Counted from the stretch's first letter, positions 8,618 through 16,870 are shown. The stretch is 64,000 bases of DNA from Paenibacillus foliorum (GCF_013141765.1 NZ_WHOD01000022.1:62001-126000); one strand, 5' to 3'. A program made the numbers and translations. The notes: generated by a model not told the origin, from the letters alone.

Positions 8618-8650
8618 CAAAAAAAGAACCCAGCCAACGGGGCGTGAGTC
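8618..8650 (-). terminator. Weak terminator-like hairpin downstream of the esterase gene
   Basis: On the minus strand a partly paired GC-rich hairpin precedes seven T residues. It looks like a degenerate version of the perfect terminator at 12468-12498 (shared CC-GCCAACGGGGCG core), which suggests related, decaying copies. Confidence 0.45.
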
Positions 8651-8678
8651 TAGGTAATTTGCTACTAAGGAATTAAAT

Positions 8679-9341
8679 TTATTTAGCCAGACTATGCTTC
8701 AAAAACCACTCATATAGTTCCATCTCCGTAAAAGCGCATACTAAATCGGCATGACCGCCCTCTGGATAAATCGTCAGCTTCGGATTACCGCCTACGGCGC
8801 GATGCGCTTCAATTAATGCTTCCGCCTGCTCAACGGGTACCGTCGTATCTTTCCCACCGTGAGACACCCAGACAGGAACATCTTTGAGTAGGTGAAGTTT
8901 ATCCGTTGGACCAGTGGAGCTAATCGGTGCAATCGCAGCGAATCGGCCCGGATTAGCTGCAGCCACATTCCATGTCCCAAAACCGCCCATGCTAATGCCT
9001 GTGACATAAATACGATTTTCATCTACTGCATAGTTTGCAATGATGTCATCCAGTAGAGCGTGAAGCAATTCATTTTCCTGTGACCATAATGTAGTGTCTG
9101 GACATTGTGGCGAAACCGTTATAAAGGGAAAATCATCCTGCTCCTCAACGAGCTTCGGGATACCGTACTTTTTGAGAAGATTCAGATCAGAGCCACGCTC
9201 ACCACGTCCATGCAAAAATAAAATAAGCGGCCATTTATGATCGGATTCTCCGTAACCAGCGGGCAAATGAAGCAAATAATCGAGCTGAAGTCGTTTTGTA
9301 ATTTCCTTGTCCATCTTGCCAGCTTGCTGTCTTGGGTTCAT
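8679..9341 (-). CDS. Alpha/beta hydrolase, esterase/phospholipase-carboxylesterase type
   Basis: This 220-residue cytosolic hydrolase contains LILFLHGRGERGSDL (oxyanion-hole region), the nucleophile elbow GISMGGFGTW, a catalytic Asp region around GKDTTVP, and a late His in GGHADLV. The layout matches the prolyl-oligopeptidase/PHB-depolymerase-like esterases found in many Firmicutes. A longer frame exists, but the ATG at 9341 with GAAGGGGA seven nt upstream is the best start. It has no signal peptide, so it acts inside the cell. No operon partner: it converges on the PQQ-repeat gene. The substrate is unknown. Confidence 0.85.
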   Translation of the reverse strand: MNPRQQAGKMDKEITKRLQLDYLLHLPAGYGESDHKWPLILFLHGRGERGSDLNLLKKYGIPKLVEEQDDFPFITVSPQCPDTTLWSQENELLHALLDDIIANYAVDENRIYVTGISMGGFGTWNVAAANPGRFAAIAPISSTGPTDKLHLLKDVPVWVSHGGKDTTVPVEQAEALIEAHRAVGGNPKLTIYPEGGHADLVCAFTEMELYEWFLKHSLAK

Positions 9342-9448
9342 TTCAATATCCCCTTCTTTTTCTGTCAAAATCAGGATATCATGTCGTGTTCTTCCTTACA
9401 ATGAAAACTTCTGTTAGGAAAAATCCTATTCAATCAAAACGTGTGATC

Positions 9449-9478
9449 TGACACATTATTTCATTCAAAAATATGATA
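9449..9478 (+). promoter_or_regulatory. Predicted promoter of the small ORF at 9514
   Basis: A CTGACA hexamer near 9449 is followed after 18 bp by TATGAT near 9473. It sits about 36 nt before a small ORF and supports that ORF being expressed. Confidence 0.4.
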
Positions 9479-9513
9479 AGCTAATTGGTATTACTTCAAA
9501 GGGTGTGTATCAG

Positions 9514-9675
9514 ATGAATTCTCAAGGAATTACAAATGAAGAATTAGCATTATTATTATCTAAATCAGATATTTCAGAGAAATCAGCTGAGGAAGAGCTG
9601 TTTATTCCTAGATCAAAAAAGAAACGTAGAAGAAATAAATTCTTTTCACGAATAATATTCTTTTCACATAAATGA
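9514..9675 (+). CDS. Small basic-tailed protein of unknown function (53 aa)
   Basis: This small open frame reads MNSQGITNEELALLLSK at the start, has an acidic middle (SAEEELF) and ends in a strongly basic stretch (RSKKKRRRNKF) plus a short hydrophobic tail. A possible promoter (CTGACA-18 bp-TATGAT) lies upstream and GGGTG near 9501 could serve as a weak RBS. I do not recognise the family. The charge asymmetry suggests binding to nucleic acid or to the membrane surface, but that is only inference. It is divergent from the esterase at 8679-9341. Confidence 0.5.
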   Translation: MNSQGITNEELALLLSKSDISEKSAEEELFIPRSKKKRRRNKFFSRIIFFSHK

Positions 9676-9885
9676 AATAGCTATTTTATTTTCTAACAAT
9701 TATCTTCCTTAACCGTCATCGTCGCTGCTCATTTTTTCACCCCTCCTAGCTCTAATAAATACTTCCTCTTCATCTGATCCATACTTTACAATTTCCCCTC
9801 ACAAAAGTTGCCCGCTTCTTTTCACACAATCACCAGTAAACTTTTCAACTATGCCAACAGTATTTAATTCTGAAGCTACACAGAC

Positions 9886-9920
9886 AGCCCCCACCTTGTC
9901 ATCAAGTTGAGGGCTACTGT
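9886..9920. repeat. Hairpin in the intergenic region 9676-9985
   Basis: AGCCC/GGGCT arms with an inner CCTTG/CAAGT region form a hairpin without a clear T run on either strand. It may be a weak terminator for the large gene starting downstream at 12028 (minus strand). Otherwise the region 9676-9985 holds only a 7-codon minus-strand ORF behind a good RBS (AGGAGGGG near 9745). Confidence 0.4.
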
Positions 9921-9985
9921 AATTAAGATTTAAAACGTTGGAGTACTGCAGGCTGCATGGCCGGCGGTGATATTGTTGAGGTGCC

Positions 9986-12028
9986 TTAGTTTAATAGCAT
10001 TGTAGTGGCATCATTAATATCGTATAGGGAGCCTTTATTACCTTCAACAAGCTGAATAATTTGCTCATAGCCTAATCCGCTGTTTGGTGCGATAGCATCA
10101 AAAATAACATTATTCGTTTGCAACTCAGTAATAATTTGTTCAAGAAAGAATCCGGCCATTCCTTGTGAGGTGCCTTTATCGTGAACTGGGGCATCGGTTA
10201 TAAAGATGATTCTTTTGGAGTTAGTGCTTTCCGATAACTTATTAACTGCCATATGAATCGCCTCCAGTCCGGATTCATCCAGATCTCCTCCGCCAGAAGC
10301 CACTAATGTATCTAAATTAGCCTTTAACAAATCTTTATCGTTAGTGAATTGAAAAAACTCCAAATCCCTATTATCAAGGTCCACATAATTAATATCTCGA
10401 TAAGCAACGATAGCAAAATTAGAACCGGATGGGACGGAATCCGCGAAGCTTTTAACCGTTTCTTTTACATAGTCTATAACACCACCCATACTAGCTGTAA
10501 CGTCAATTACAAAAACGATATCAGAAGAATCGGTAATACCTTTCGATATTTTTCCTAAAATAGGCGAAGAACTAGACGGTTCAGATTGTACTTGTACAAC
10601 TTCCTCAATTGGAGCCTGTTCGCTTTCAGCAGATGTAGGGATAGATGGCTGGTTTTGAAAAACAACAACCGACTTAGAAGTCTCGTCCCACTTTACAATT
10701 CCGCCAAGAGCCTCGCTAACGAATCGAACAGGAACCATTGTGTTTCCATTTATTAATTGTGGAGCTACATTCAATGTTATAGGAGCCCCATTCACATAAG
10801 CAATATTAGAGCCAATAGTTAATAAAATGGTTCTACCTTCTCTTGTTGCAGTAACAGTTTGGCTGGAGCTTTCCCATTCTACTTTTGCTCCAAGCGATTC
10901 GAAAATAGCACGGAGCGGAACGAGTACACTACCACTCAAATTTACAGGTGGTTGCTCATAAGCTTGCTTTTGACCTCCAATAAACACTTGAATATTTGGA
11001 TGTTCATTGTTGATCGGAACAAATTGAGGTATAGATGCTGCCAAGCTACCTGATTGATTGACTGTTTTCAAATAAAAGTAATATCCACCGGAAGGCAGCC
11101 CAAGTTTGCTCAGCGAAAAGGGTGAAGGGTTATTCGCGTTAATTTCGATTCTTCTAACTACTTTCCCATTTGCATTTCTGACCATTAAGTATGAAGTATA
11201 GGTCGGCTGCATGGTTGTAACATTCATATTAGCAGTGAAAGTACCATCCGACTTTATCGTAATATTGCCAGGAAAGCTTGCTCCACTAGGTACTTGAAAT
11301 TGTGGTTCTACCGCTTTAATTGGGGATGAATCTACAACTCCACCCGATGAACTATTAGCTGGCGGATTGTTTGTTGATGGATGATTTGCTGTTGTTTCAC
11401 CAGAAGATGATTGGGTACCGATAATAGCAGATTTAGGAAAATAAAAGTAAATTTTCGACTTCGCGCTCGGTGCTCGGCGTTTTTCTAATATAGTTACTGT
11501 ATTATTCTCATAATTAAAGGTGAATTCAGAGGCGGAAATTTTGATCCCATCAATGTATAAACTGACATTTTTACTAGAGTTTATACTATAATTTGTAGTT
11601 AATTTAAAAACTCTTGTTGAACCATCTCCGTTAGACAGAGCATTTCCAATTTGGGCTACACCTGACTTTCCTTCTTCCCATTCAAATGTAGGGCTTATTA
11701 AGTATTTAATTGAGACTTCGGCTCCTCTATCGGGAGCTTTACGCATAGTTATGGCGTAGCTTTCATAATCAACCGTATACTCTGAGGAATCGATTTCACT
11801 TGCATTGATAAACAAGCGAAGTTTAGTATTAGTGGCCGTAATTTTGTTGCCGGGTGTGAATTTATAAATGCGCTCCTTTCCATCCCCATCTTTAAGGAGA
11901 TTTACAAGGGAATCGCCTTCTTTAAATTCATGCGAGTCATTAGCATTTACAACTCCTGCACAAAGATCCAAGCCCCCGAAAAATAGGATGGAAATAATAA
12001 ACAAACAAATCATTTTTCTACACTTCAT
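9986..12028 (-). CDS. Secreted von Willebrand factor A protein with stalk (copper amine oxidase N-terminal-like) domains
   Basis: This 680-residue protein has a signal peptide (MICLFIISILFFGGLDLC). Two tandem copies of a roughly 75-residue beta-rich unit follow (blocks around NLLKDGDGKERIYKFTPG and NALSNGDGSTRVFKLTTN). Then come a Ser/Pro/Asn linker near 205-235, an Ig-like region, and a stalk-domain pair with the diagnostic VPLRAIFESLGAKVEWE and VPVRFVSEALGGIVKWDE. The C-terminus is a vWA domain with a MIDAS DVTASMG, YRDINYVD and ITDAPVHD. The first MIDAS motif is DxTxS rather than DxSxS. It probably acts at the cell surface in adhesion or protein interaction. The start at 12028 (MKCRKMICLF) has GGAGTG seven nt upstream; the longer frame would disrupt the signal peptide. 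Confidence 0.85.
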   Translation of the reverse strand: MKCRKMICLFIISILFFGGLDLCAGVVNANDSHEFKEGDSLVNLLKDGDGKERIYKFTPGNKITATNTKLRLFINASEIDSSEYTVDYESYAITMRKAPDRGAEVSIKYLISPTFEWEEGKSGVAQIGNALSNGDGSTRVFKLTTNYSINSSKNVSLYIDGIKISASEFTFNYENNTVTILEKRRAPSAKSKIYFYFPKSAIIGTQSSSGETTANHPSTNNPPANSSSGGVVDSSPIKAVEPQFQVPSGASFPGNITIKSDGTFTANMNVTTMQPTYTSYLMVRNANGKVVRRIEINANNPSPFSLSKLGLPSGGYYFYLKTVNQSGSLAASIPQFVPINNEHPNIQVFIGGQKQAYEQPPVNLSGSVLVPLRAIFESLGAKVEWESSSQTVTATREGRTILLTIGSNIAYVNGAPITLNVAPQLINGNTMVPVRFVSEALGGIVKWDETSKSVVVFQNQPSIPTSAESEQAPIEEVVQVQSEPSSSSPILGKISKGITDSSDIVFVIDVTASMGGVIDYVKETVKSFADSVPSGSNFAIVAYRDINYVDLDNRDLEFFQFTNDKDLLKANLDTLVASGGGDLDESGLEAIHMAVNKLSESTNSKRIIFITDAPVHDKGTSQGMAGFFLEQIITELQTNNVIFDAIAPNSGLGYEQIIQLVEGNKGSLYDINDATTMLLN

Positions 12029-12467
12029 ACTTTTCACTCCGTTTACAAATGGCATTTTATCTGCAGCTTGTTCCACTGTGTGGCAATGGTAGCTGACATC
12101 TCACTTTACCATACATAACGGGGCTTTTCTAACTAAATTGCTTGATCTCGATCTATTTCTTATGACGGTACCCTCGCCCCAAGTGGTGTTTTCTGGCGAT
12201 GAAATCCCATCGCCCCAATTTCAAAATTATGCCTCAAGACCTATGTCATCCTACACAAGATCCATTGCTTGTTCATTTTACAACATTTTTTCCCCAGTTT
12301 ACACTATGGTATTGACATCTATATGTCAGCAAACATATGTACGTTTCATTGAATGGAATTCCCCTTAAATTTACCCAATCGTAAAAAAGAGACCTCACAA
12401 AAGTTCTAAGAACTAATGTAAAGCCTCAATCCTCATGAATCCTTGCTCCATAAGGGTTATTTTAGAC

Positions 12468-12498
12468 AAAAAAAGAGACCCGCCAACGGGGCGGGTCT
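12468..12498 (-). terminator. Perfect GC-rich intrinsic terminator, minus orientation
   Basis: AGACCCGCC (12476-12484) pairs perfectly with GGCGGGTCT (12490-12498); on the minus strand the stem is followed by seven T. No convincing minus-strand gene ends here. It may stop readthrough from the divergent cation-efflux promoter region or mark an unannotated transcript. The rest of 12029-12760 has a GGCGATG/CATCGCC hairpin near 12197-12216 and the 21-bp repeats, but no convincing gene. Confidence 0.75.
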
Positions 12499-12630
12499 TC
12501 AAGAGTTTATATTAAAAAGGGGGTCTTGTTTATTATAATACTCCCAAAACATGTTAAAACGATAACAGTAATATTTCAATTGTGTAACAAATTTGAAAGC
12601 GCTCTATTATTTTCGAAAGATGCTCCTCTA

Positions 12631-12756
12631 ATTGATAAAAGTTCTCTTTATATTGATAACAATTATCGAATTGTTGAGAAAACCTATCATATCGCTGATA
12701 AACCTTATCAAAACAATGATAAATCGTCTCAAATGGCTGAAAATCGCTATCAATTA
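12631..12756. repeat. Six tandem 21-bp units, each with an internal GATAA/TTATC dyad
   Basis: Units begin at 12631, 12652, 12673, 12694, 12715 and 12736, exactly 21 bp apart. The approximate consensus is NNTGATAAANCTTATCAAN, so each unit is itself an inverted repeat. Because the period is a multiple of three, both strands encode seven-residue repeats in open frames (12526-12783 plus, 12554-12847 minus), but neither frame has a convincing RBS and start. It sits directly upstream of the cation-efflux gene promoter. Function unknown. Confidence 0.8.
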
Positions 12757-12762
12757 AAGTAT

Positions 12763-12791
12763 TTGCCAAAATACGGACCTTGACGTATAAT
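12763..12791 (+). promoter_or_regulatory. Predicted sigma-A promoter of the cation efflux gene
   Basis: TTGCCA (12763-12768), 17 bp, then TATAAT (12786-12791), about 39 nt before the ATG. No clear ArsR/CzrA-type operator was seen. Confidence 0.65.
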
Positions 12792-12829
12792 AACTCGAAC
12801 ATAGACAAATTCATACGGAGGTGATTTAT

Positions 12830-13780
12830 ATGTACGATTATCATCATTTACATCATGTTAAAGAACAATCGAAATCCAAGAAGACTTTGTGGATTACCTT
12901 ATTTTTAACCTTGTTTTTCACCATTGTTGAAATTATCGGAGGTTTACTCTCTAACTCACTAGCCCTTCTATCGGACTCCGCTCATATGATATCTGATGTC
13001 CTAGCTCTTGGACTTAGCATGGTAGCTATTTATTTGGCCACAAGGCAGCCCAACGCCAGATTTACGTTTGGTTATTTAAGATTTGAGATCGTAGCTTCAT
13101 TCTTGAACGGATTGGCACTCGCCATCATATCCATCGGAATCTTTGTGGAAGGTATCCGCCGATTTTTCAACCCTGAACCCATTGACTTCAAGCTAATGCT
13201 AATCATCGCATCGATCGGTTTTGTTGTTAATCTGGTACTAACGCTTGTGCTTAGCCGCAGCATGAAGGAAGAAGAGAATTTGAATGTGCAAAGCGCACTA
13301 TGGCATTTCATTGGTGACTTGTTAAGCTCCGCAGGGGTTATTATATCTGCTATTCTCATCTATTTTACCGGCCTACTGTGGTTCGATCCATTGATCAGTA
13401 TGATTATCGGCGGCATTATCTTTGCCGGAGGCTGGAAGATCATTACAGAGTCCTACCTCATACTAATGGAATCTGTCCCTTCCCAATATAACTTAGATGA
13501 GGTCCGTCATGCGATTGCCGAGGTGGAAGGTGTAGAGGATGTTCACGAAATGCACCTATGGGCTATTTCCTCGAACCATTTCTCGCTAACCGCTCACGTA
13601 TTTATCAATGAGAAGATTCAACCGTTCTGCATCATACTCGCTATCAATGAAACATTGAAGGAAAAGTACGGGATCGAACACTCCACCATCCAGATGGAGC
13701 ACGCTACGATTCATCCCCACGGGGAGTACGGTAAAGAGTTTCTTCGTCATAAAGAAGAAGAGCTTTCTAATCATCACTAA
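12830..13780 (+). CDS. Cation diffusion facilitator (CzcD/ZitB-type Zn2+/Cd2+/Co2+ exporter)
   Basis: This 316-residue membrane antiporter has six transmembrane helices and a cytoplasmic C-terminal domain. The N-terminus is His-rich (DYHHLHHVKEQ). Helix 2 has LLSDSAHMISDVLALG and helix 5 SALWHFIGDLLSSAGV, together giving the HxxxD and HxxxD metal site of zinc transporters. The C-terminal domain includes VEGVEDVHEMHLWAIS and HSTIQME, as in the YiiP fold. The ATG at 12830 has GGAGGTG six nt upstream, so the longer GTG frame is rejected. It is likely a proton-driven zinc/cadmium efflux pump. It stands alone, ending in a strong bidirectional terminator. Confidence 0.93.
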   Translation: MYDYHHLHHVKEQSKSKKTLWITLFLTLFFTIVEIIGGLLSNSLALLSDSAHMISDVLALGLSMVAIYLATRQPNARFTFGYLRFEIVASFLNGLALAIISIGIFVEGIRRFFNPEPIDFKLMLIIASIGFVVNLVLTLVLSRSMKEEENLNVQSALWHFIGDLLSSAGVIISAILIYFTGLLWFDPLISMIIGGIIFAGGWKIITESYLILMESVPSQYNLDEVRHAIAEVEGVEDVHEMHLWAISSNHFSLTAHVFINEKIQPFCIILAINETLKEKYGIEHSTIQMEHATIHPHGEYGKEFLRHKEEELSNHH

Positions 13781-13789
13781 ATGAATAAG

Positions 13790-13818
13790 CAAAAACCTCC
13801 AAGGTTGGAGGTTTTTGC
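13790..13818 (+). terminator. Bidirectional intrinsic terminator between the cation efflux and GH88 genes
   Basis: CAAAAACCTCC pairs with GGAGGTTTTTG around an AAGGTT loop; A and T runs on both sides allow use from both converging genes. Confidence 0.9.
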
Positions 13819-13832
13819 TTTAATTGAGCCTG

Positions 13833-14960
13833 CTATTTTCTCTCGTACCAATAGCCTTGAATTCCTTTATCCAAACGCACTAAAGCCTCCAAATAATAAT
13901 AATCTCCCCATATCACATAGTCATCAGGAGATACTCCGCCGCGAACCGAATAAGAACCACGGTCCAACAGTCCTTCTGCGGCAGGCTGCCCAACTGTCGA
14001 ATAGCCCTTCACGAGGCCCTGCAAAGAACGCTGCATACCACCCTCCAATAAATTACGGTCTGGATCACTTGCTTCCAGATGAGTCAGAAGCTCGATAATC
14101 CCCGCCGCGGTTATGGCTGAAGCTGAGCTATCCCGTTTGGTATCGGAATTAATAGCTACATTGAAGTCCCAATACACAACATCATCCTCTGGCAGGCGCT
14201 CCAGAAAATATTTGGCCAATCTTTTGGAGGTTTCTAGGTACAAAGGATTTTTCGTATAGCGGTATGATAAGGCGAAGCCGTAAATTCCCCATGCTTGACC
14301 GCGAGTCCATGTGGAACCATCGGTGTATCCTTGATGAGTACCGCCGCGAATAGCTTCGCCCGTCTCTTGATCAAAGTAGAAGGTATGGTAGGAAGAATCG
14401 TCCCCTCGCACCAAGAAACGCCGGGATTTGTCAGCATGAGCTACAGCAACCTCTTTATACTCTTCCTTGCCTGTATGTTCATAAGCCCAATAAAGAAGCG
14501 GCAGATTCATTAAGCAATCTATAATAATGCGTCCCCCGTTTTCCGGATCACCTTCAGGGCCCCAGGCTTGAATATACCCGCCTTTTGCTCTCCAGCGCGA
14601 CATCAGTACATCCGCAGCTTGAAGGGTCAAATGCTTGGCATCTTCGTTGCCCTCAATAATCCATTGTGCTTTAGAGGATAAAGAATATAAGAAGCCAATA
14701 TCATGATGATCTAATTTTTGGTTCGTTCCTAACCGATTGCGGAAGCTTTCCACTGTTTTTTGGGCGGCTGTTTTGAATACTTCGTCTCCGCTGTACTCAT
14801 AGCACAACCACAAGATACCTGACCAAAATCCGTCAGTCCACTCGTTATTGTCATTAAGCAGATACTTTCCTTTCTCACTCACATGAGGGAATTGATCACC
14901 AAATCGCTCGATGTTCTCTCTTGTTTTTTGCAAAGCATGCTCAATAGCCTGTTTCCACAT
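13833..14960 (-). CDS. Glycoside hydrolase family 88, unsaturated glucuronyl/galacturonyl hydrolase
   Basis: This 375-residue cytoplasmic enzyme removes the 4,5-unsaturated uronic acid that polysaccharide lyases leave on oligosaccharides. Seen motifs: WTDGFWSGILWLCYEY near residue 45, HDIGFLYSLSSKA (catalytic Asp region), IIIDCLMNLPLLYWAYE (second catalytic Asp), HQGYTDGSTWTRGQAWGIYG and WDFNVAINSDTKRDSSAS. Length is normal for the (alpha/alpha)6 barrel. The ATG at 14960 was chosen; a TTG two codons upstream (14966) has better spacing to AAGGAG and may be the real start. It lies 94 nt downstream of a LacI-type regulator on the same strand, so the two probably form an operon for lyase-derived uronides. 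Confidence 0.93.
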   Translation of the reverse strand: MWKQAIEHALQKTRENIERFGDQFPHVSEKGKYLLNDNNEWTDGFWSGILWLCYEYSGDEVFKTAAQKTVESFRNRLGTNQKLDHHDIGFLYSLSSKAQWIIEGNEDAKHLTLQAADVLMSRWRAKGGYIQAWGPEGDPENGGRIIIDCLMNLPLLYWAYEHTGKEEYKEVAVAHADKSRRFLVRGDDSSYHTFYFDQETGEAIRGGTHQGYTDGSTWTRGQAWGIYGFALSYRYTKNPLYLETSKRLAKYFLERLPEDDVVYWDFNVAINSDTKRDSSASAITAAGIIELLTHLEASDPDRNLLEGGMQRSLQGLVKGYSTVGQPAAEGLLDRGSYSVRGGVSPDDYVIWGDYYYLEALVRLDKGIQGYWYERK

Positions 14961-15054
14961 TTGCAAATTCGCTCCTTCATGGTTAGATAATCTATTAAAA
15001 TGAATGCAGATGCAGTCCATTTTAAGAAGCTGTTTAAATAACTTAACCTCACAG

Positions 15055-16122
15055 TTACAGGGATGTAGACATCCTTGGGATTAGCGTGAGCGGAATTTTC
15101 ACTTCATGCTCATCATCGAGCTTAGGCAGTATCACGCCTCCAGATTTACTATCACAATCGCTTGGTTCTATAGCTTCACCTAGCTGTCGCAGCATCAAGG
15201 CGATCATTAACTGAGCCTGCTGGTTGTAGGGGATGTCCAAAGTGGTTAGCTGCGGATAACAATCGCTGGACACGCTATCATTGTTAATTCCAACAATTTT
15301 GTAATCCAACGGTACCCTGTATCCTTGTTCCACCACAGCTGACATAAACCTCAATGCAACCAAATCATCAAAAGCCAGAATACCAATCGGTTTCGATCCC
15401 CCGCTTATTTCTTGTGTCATACGAACAATGCTGTGGACTTCATGCAAACCTAGTTCAATGATTTCGGAAATAACTGAAGCTTCTAACTCAATCAATCCTT
15501 TATTAAAACCGATTACCCTCTGCTCATTGATAGCATGTGCTCTTCCCGAGCTAAGGTAGAACAGACTGCGGCAGCCCTGATCGTACAAATGCCTAACCGC
15601 TTCCACACAGCCTTCGGAAAAATCAAGGTTAACTGCACCGACGGCGATATCCTGAGGCCAATTCCAGCCATTAAACAAAACTAGTGGAGTCCCTTCGCCG
15701 ACAATCTTTCGCGTAGTATCGGGTGACATAGCCAAACCATGACAAAACAATCCGTCAACCCTGCGCTGCAGCAAAGCGTCTAGATGCCGCTTCTCGACCT
15801 CTGAGTCAAAGCCTCCCGCAGAATATACGGACAGGTGATACCCATGCTGATGTGCTGTACGCTCCATTTCCTCTGCGAACCGCCCATAGTACCCGATAAA
15901 CCCAGGGACAATCAATCCCAGCTCATTCGACTTTCTACGGCTTAGATTGGCAGCCATCGCGTTGCGCCGATAACCAAGCGCTTCCGCAGCCTTCTCCACC
16001 TTACGGATTGTTTCCTCCGCTATCGGTACATTACGCCGATTCAGTACATTGGAAACAGTAGCAATTGAGACAGCAGCTGCTTCTGCAATATCAACGATCG
16101 TAACCGTGCGTTTCTTATTCAT
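15055..16122 (-). CDS. LacI-family transcriptional regulator
   Basis: This 355-residue repressor starts with a helix-turn-helix (TIVDIAEAAAVSIATVSNVL, residues 8-27), then the hinge helix (RKSNELGLIVPG) and a periplasmic-binding-protein-like effector domain (GILAFDDLVALRFMSAV, KIVGINNDSVSSDCYPQLTT). AAAGGAC lies upstream of the ATG. A long palindrome at 16142-16175 directly upstream is the obvious operator, so the gene should repress itself and the GH88 gene. Its inducer is probably an unsaturated uronide or related sugar. Confidence 0.92.
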   Translation of the reverse strand: MNKKRTVTIVDIAEAAAVSIATVSNVLNRRNVPIAEETIRKVEKAAEALGYRRNAMAANLSRRKSNELGLIVPGFIGYYGRFAEEMERTAHQHGYHLSVYSAGGFDSEVEKRHLDALLQRRVDGLFCHGLAMSPDTTRKIVGEGTPLVLFNGWNWPQDIAVGAVNLDFSEGCVEAVRHLYDQGCRSLFYLSSGRAHAINEQRVIGFNKGLIELEASVISEIIELGLHEVHSIVRMTQEISGGSKPIGILAFDDLVALRFMSAVVEQGYRVPLDYKIVGINNDSVSSDCYPQLTTLDIPYNQQAQLMIALMLRQLGEAIEPSDCDSKSGGVILPKLDDEHEVKIPLTLIPRMSTSL

Positions 16123-16141
16123 GAATCATGTCCTTTTATTC

Positions 16142-16175
16142 TTATTTAAACGTTTCAATTGAAACGTTTAAATAA
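16142..16175. promoter_or_regulatory. 34-bp perfect palindrome with two AAACGTTT cores, LacI-type operator
   Basis: Centred between 16158 and 16159 (CAATTG), each half carries TTTAAACGTTTC or its complement. Two self-complementary AAACGTTT cores are 14 bp apart (16148-16155 and 16162-16169). LacI-family operators are typically such CG-centred palindromes. It lies 20 nt upstream of the regulator ATG. Confidence 0.8.
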
Positions 16176-16452
16176 ATTATAAGCTTTGCAGATTACAAGG
16201 TCAATACAGATTTTCACATTTCTCTTTTTAAATTGTTGATACTCAAGAAAACGCCACAACTTACCTCATAACCGATCACTAATCGGCTCTTGTTTCGGTT
16301 CTTTACTCTGTCTTATCTCCGATCTTTGAACCGGCATTCATTCATAGCCATGCACACGCAATATTGAAAGCATCCGCGCCCTAAGGATGCTTCTAGGTTG
16401 GGAAGGAAACATCGTTAACACCTCATCTATTCTAACTGCTAATTGGGGAAGT

Positions 16453-16479
16453 GCTCTTGCTCTTGCTCTTGCTCTCGCT
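16453..16479. repeat. Hexanucleotide microsatellite (GCTCTT)n
   Basis: Four consecutive GCTCTT/GCTCTC hexamers lie in the intergenic region between lacI and sdhB, just before the 182-nt repeat element. No coding sense was found. Confidence 0.7.
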
Positions 16480-16480
16480 T

Positions 16481-16662
16481 ACGGAACGTCATTCCGTTAC
16501 TCCTCTACTATCCCACCGTACTCATGATTGCGAGGAACTACGATGCGTTATTTCTTGTATAACCTGTCAAAATGCCACATTCTGATGCAAATAGAGAATC
16601 GTAGTTCCCTTCCACTTGAATGATCACGTGTGCATAACAAAATAGCGTACCTCAGTTCCTCT
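16481..16662. repeat. 182-nt intergenic interspersed element, copy A
   Basis: It begins with a 17-nt hairpin (ACGGAACG..TTCCGT, 16481-16497). After 36 nt comes a 20-bp arm (16534-16553), a 35-nt loop and the matching arm (16589-16608). It ends with AAAATAGCGTACCTCAGTTC (16639-16658), a third, inverted relative of the arm. The second copy at 30049-30230 has the same length and the same spacings with many substitutions. It lies in a region without genes (16176-16817). Confidence 0.75.
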
Positions 16663-16817
16663 CCCCACCATTTAGAGGAATATAAGGAAACCGTGTTCGA
16701 AGTAGTGTAGTGTGTAGGCGTAAGCTTCAATAAACCCAAACCATATAGATTTTTGCATAGGTTTGCCCCATCGCCATGCATCACAGCAAAGCACACCTGG
16801 GACACGCACACAAGAGT

Positions 16818-16860
16818 AAAAAAAAGCCCCAAATGGACTGGGATAGTCCATTCGGGGCTC
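16818..16860 (-). terminator. Intrinsic terminator of the sdhCAB operon
   Basis: On the minus strand AGCCCCGAATGGACT pairs with AGTCCATTTGGGGCT around a short loop, followed by eight T. It lies 10 nt after the sdhB stop. Confidence 0.92.
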
Positions 16861-16870
16861 AATTTTACAA

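Noticed and set aside
9710-9750. Seven-codon ORF (MSSDDDG) behind a strong RBS on the minus strand
   Set aside because: Too short to support as a gene; it may be a decayed small spore-protein gene, but nothing else remains.
12160-12220. Fluoride riboswitch before the vWA gene
   Set aside because: A GGCGATGG..CGCC hairpin is present on the minus strand, but the CTGATG-CTCC part of the crcB motif is absent.
12526-12847. Two opposite ORFs with seven-residue repeats
   Set aside because: Both arise from the 21-bp repeats; neither has a convincing RBS, and the minus frame runs into the RBS region of the cation efflux gene.
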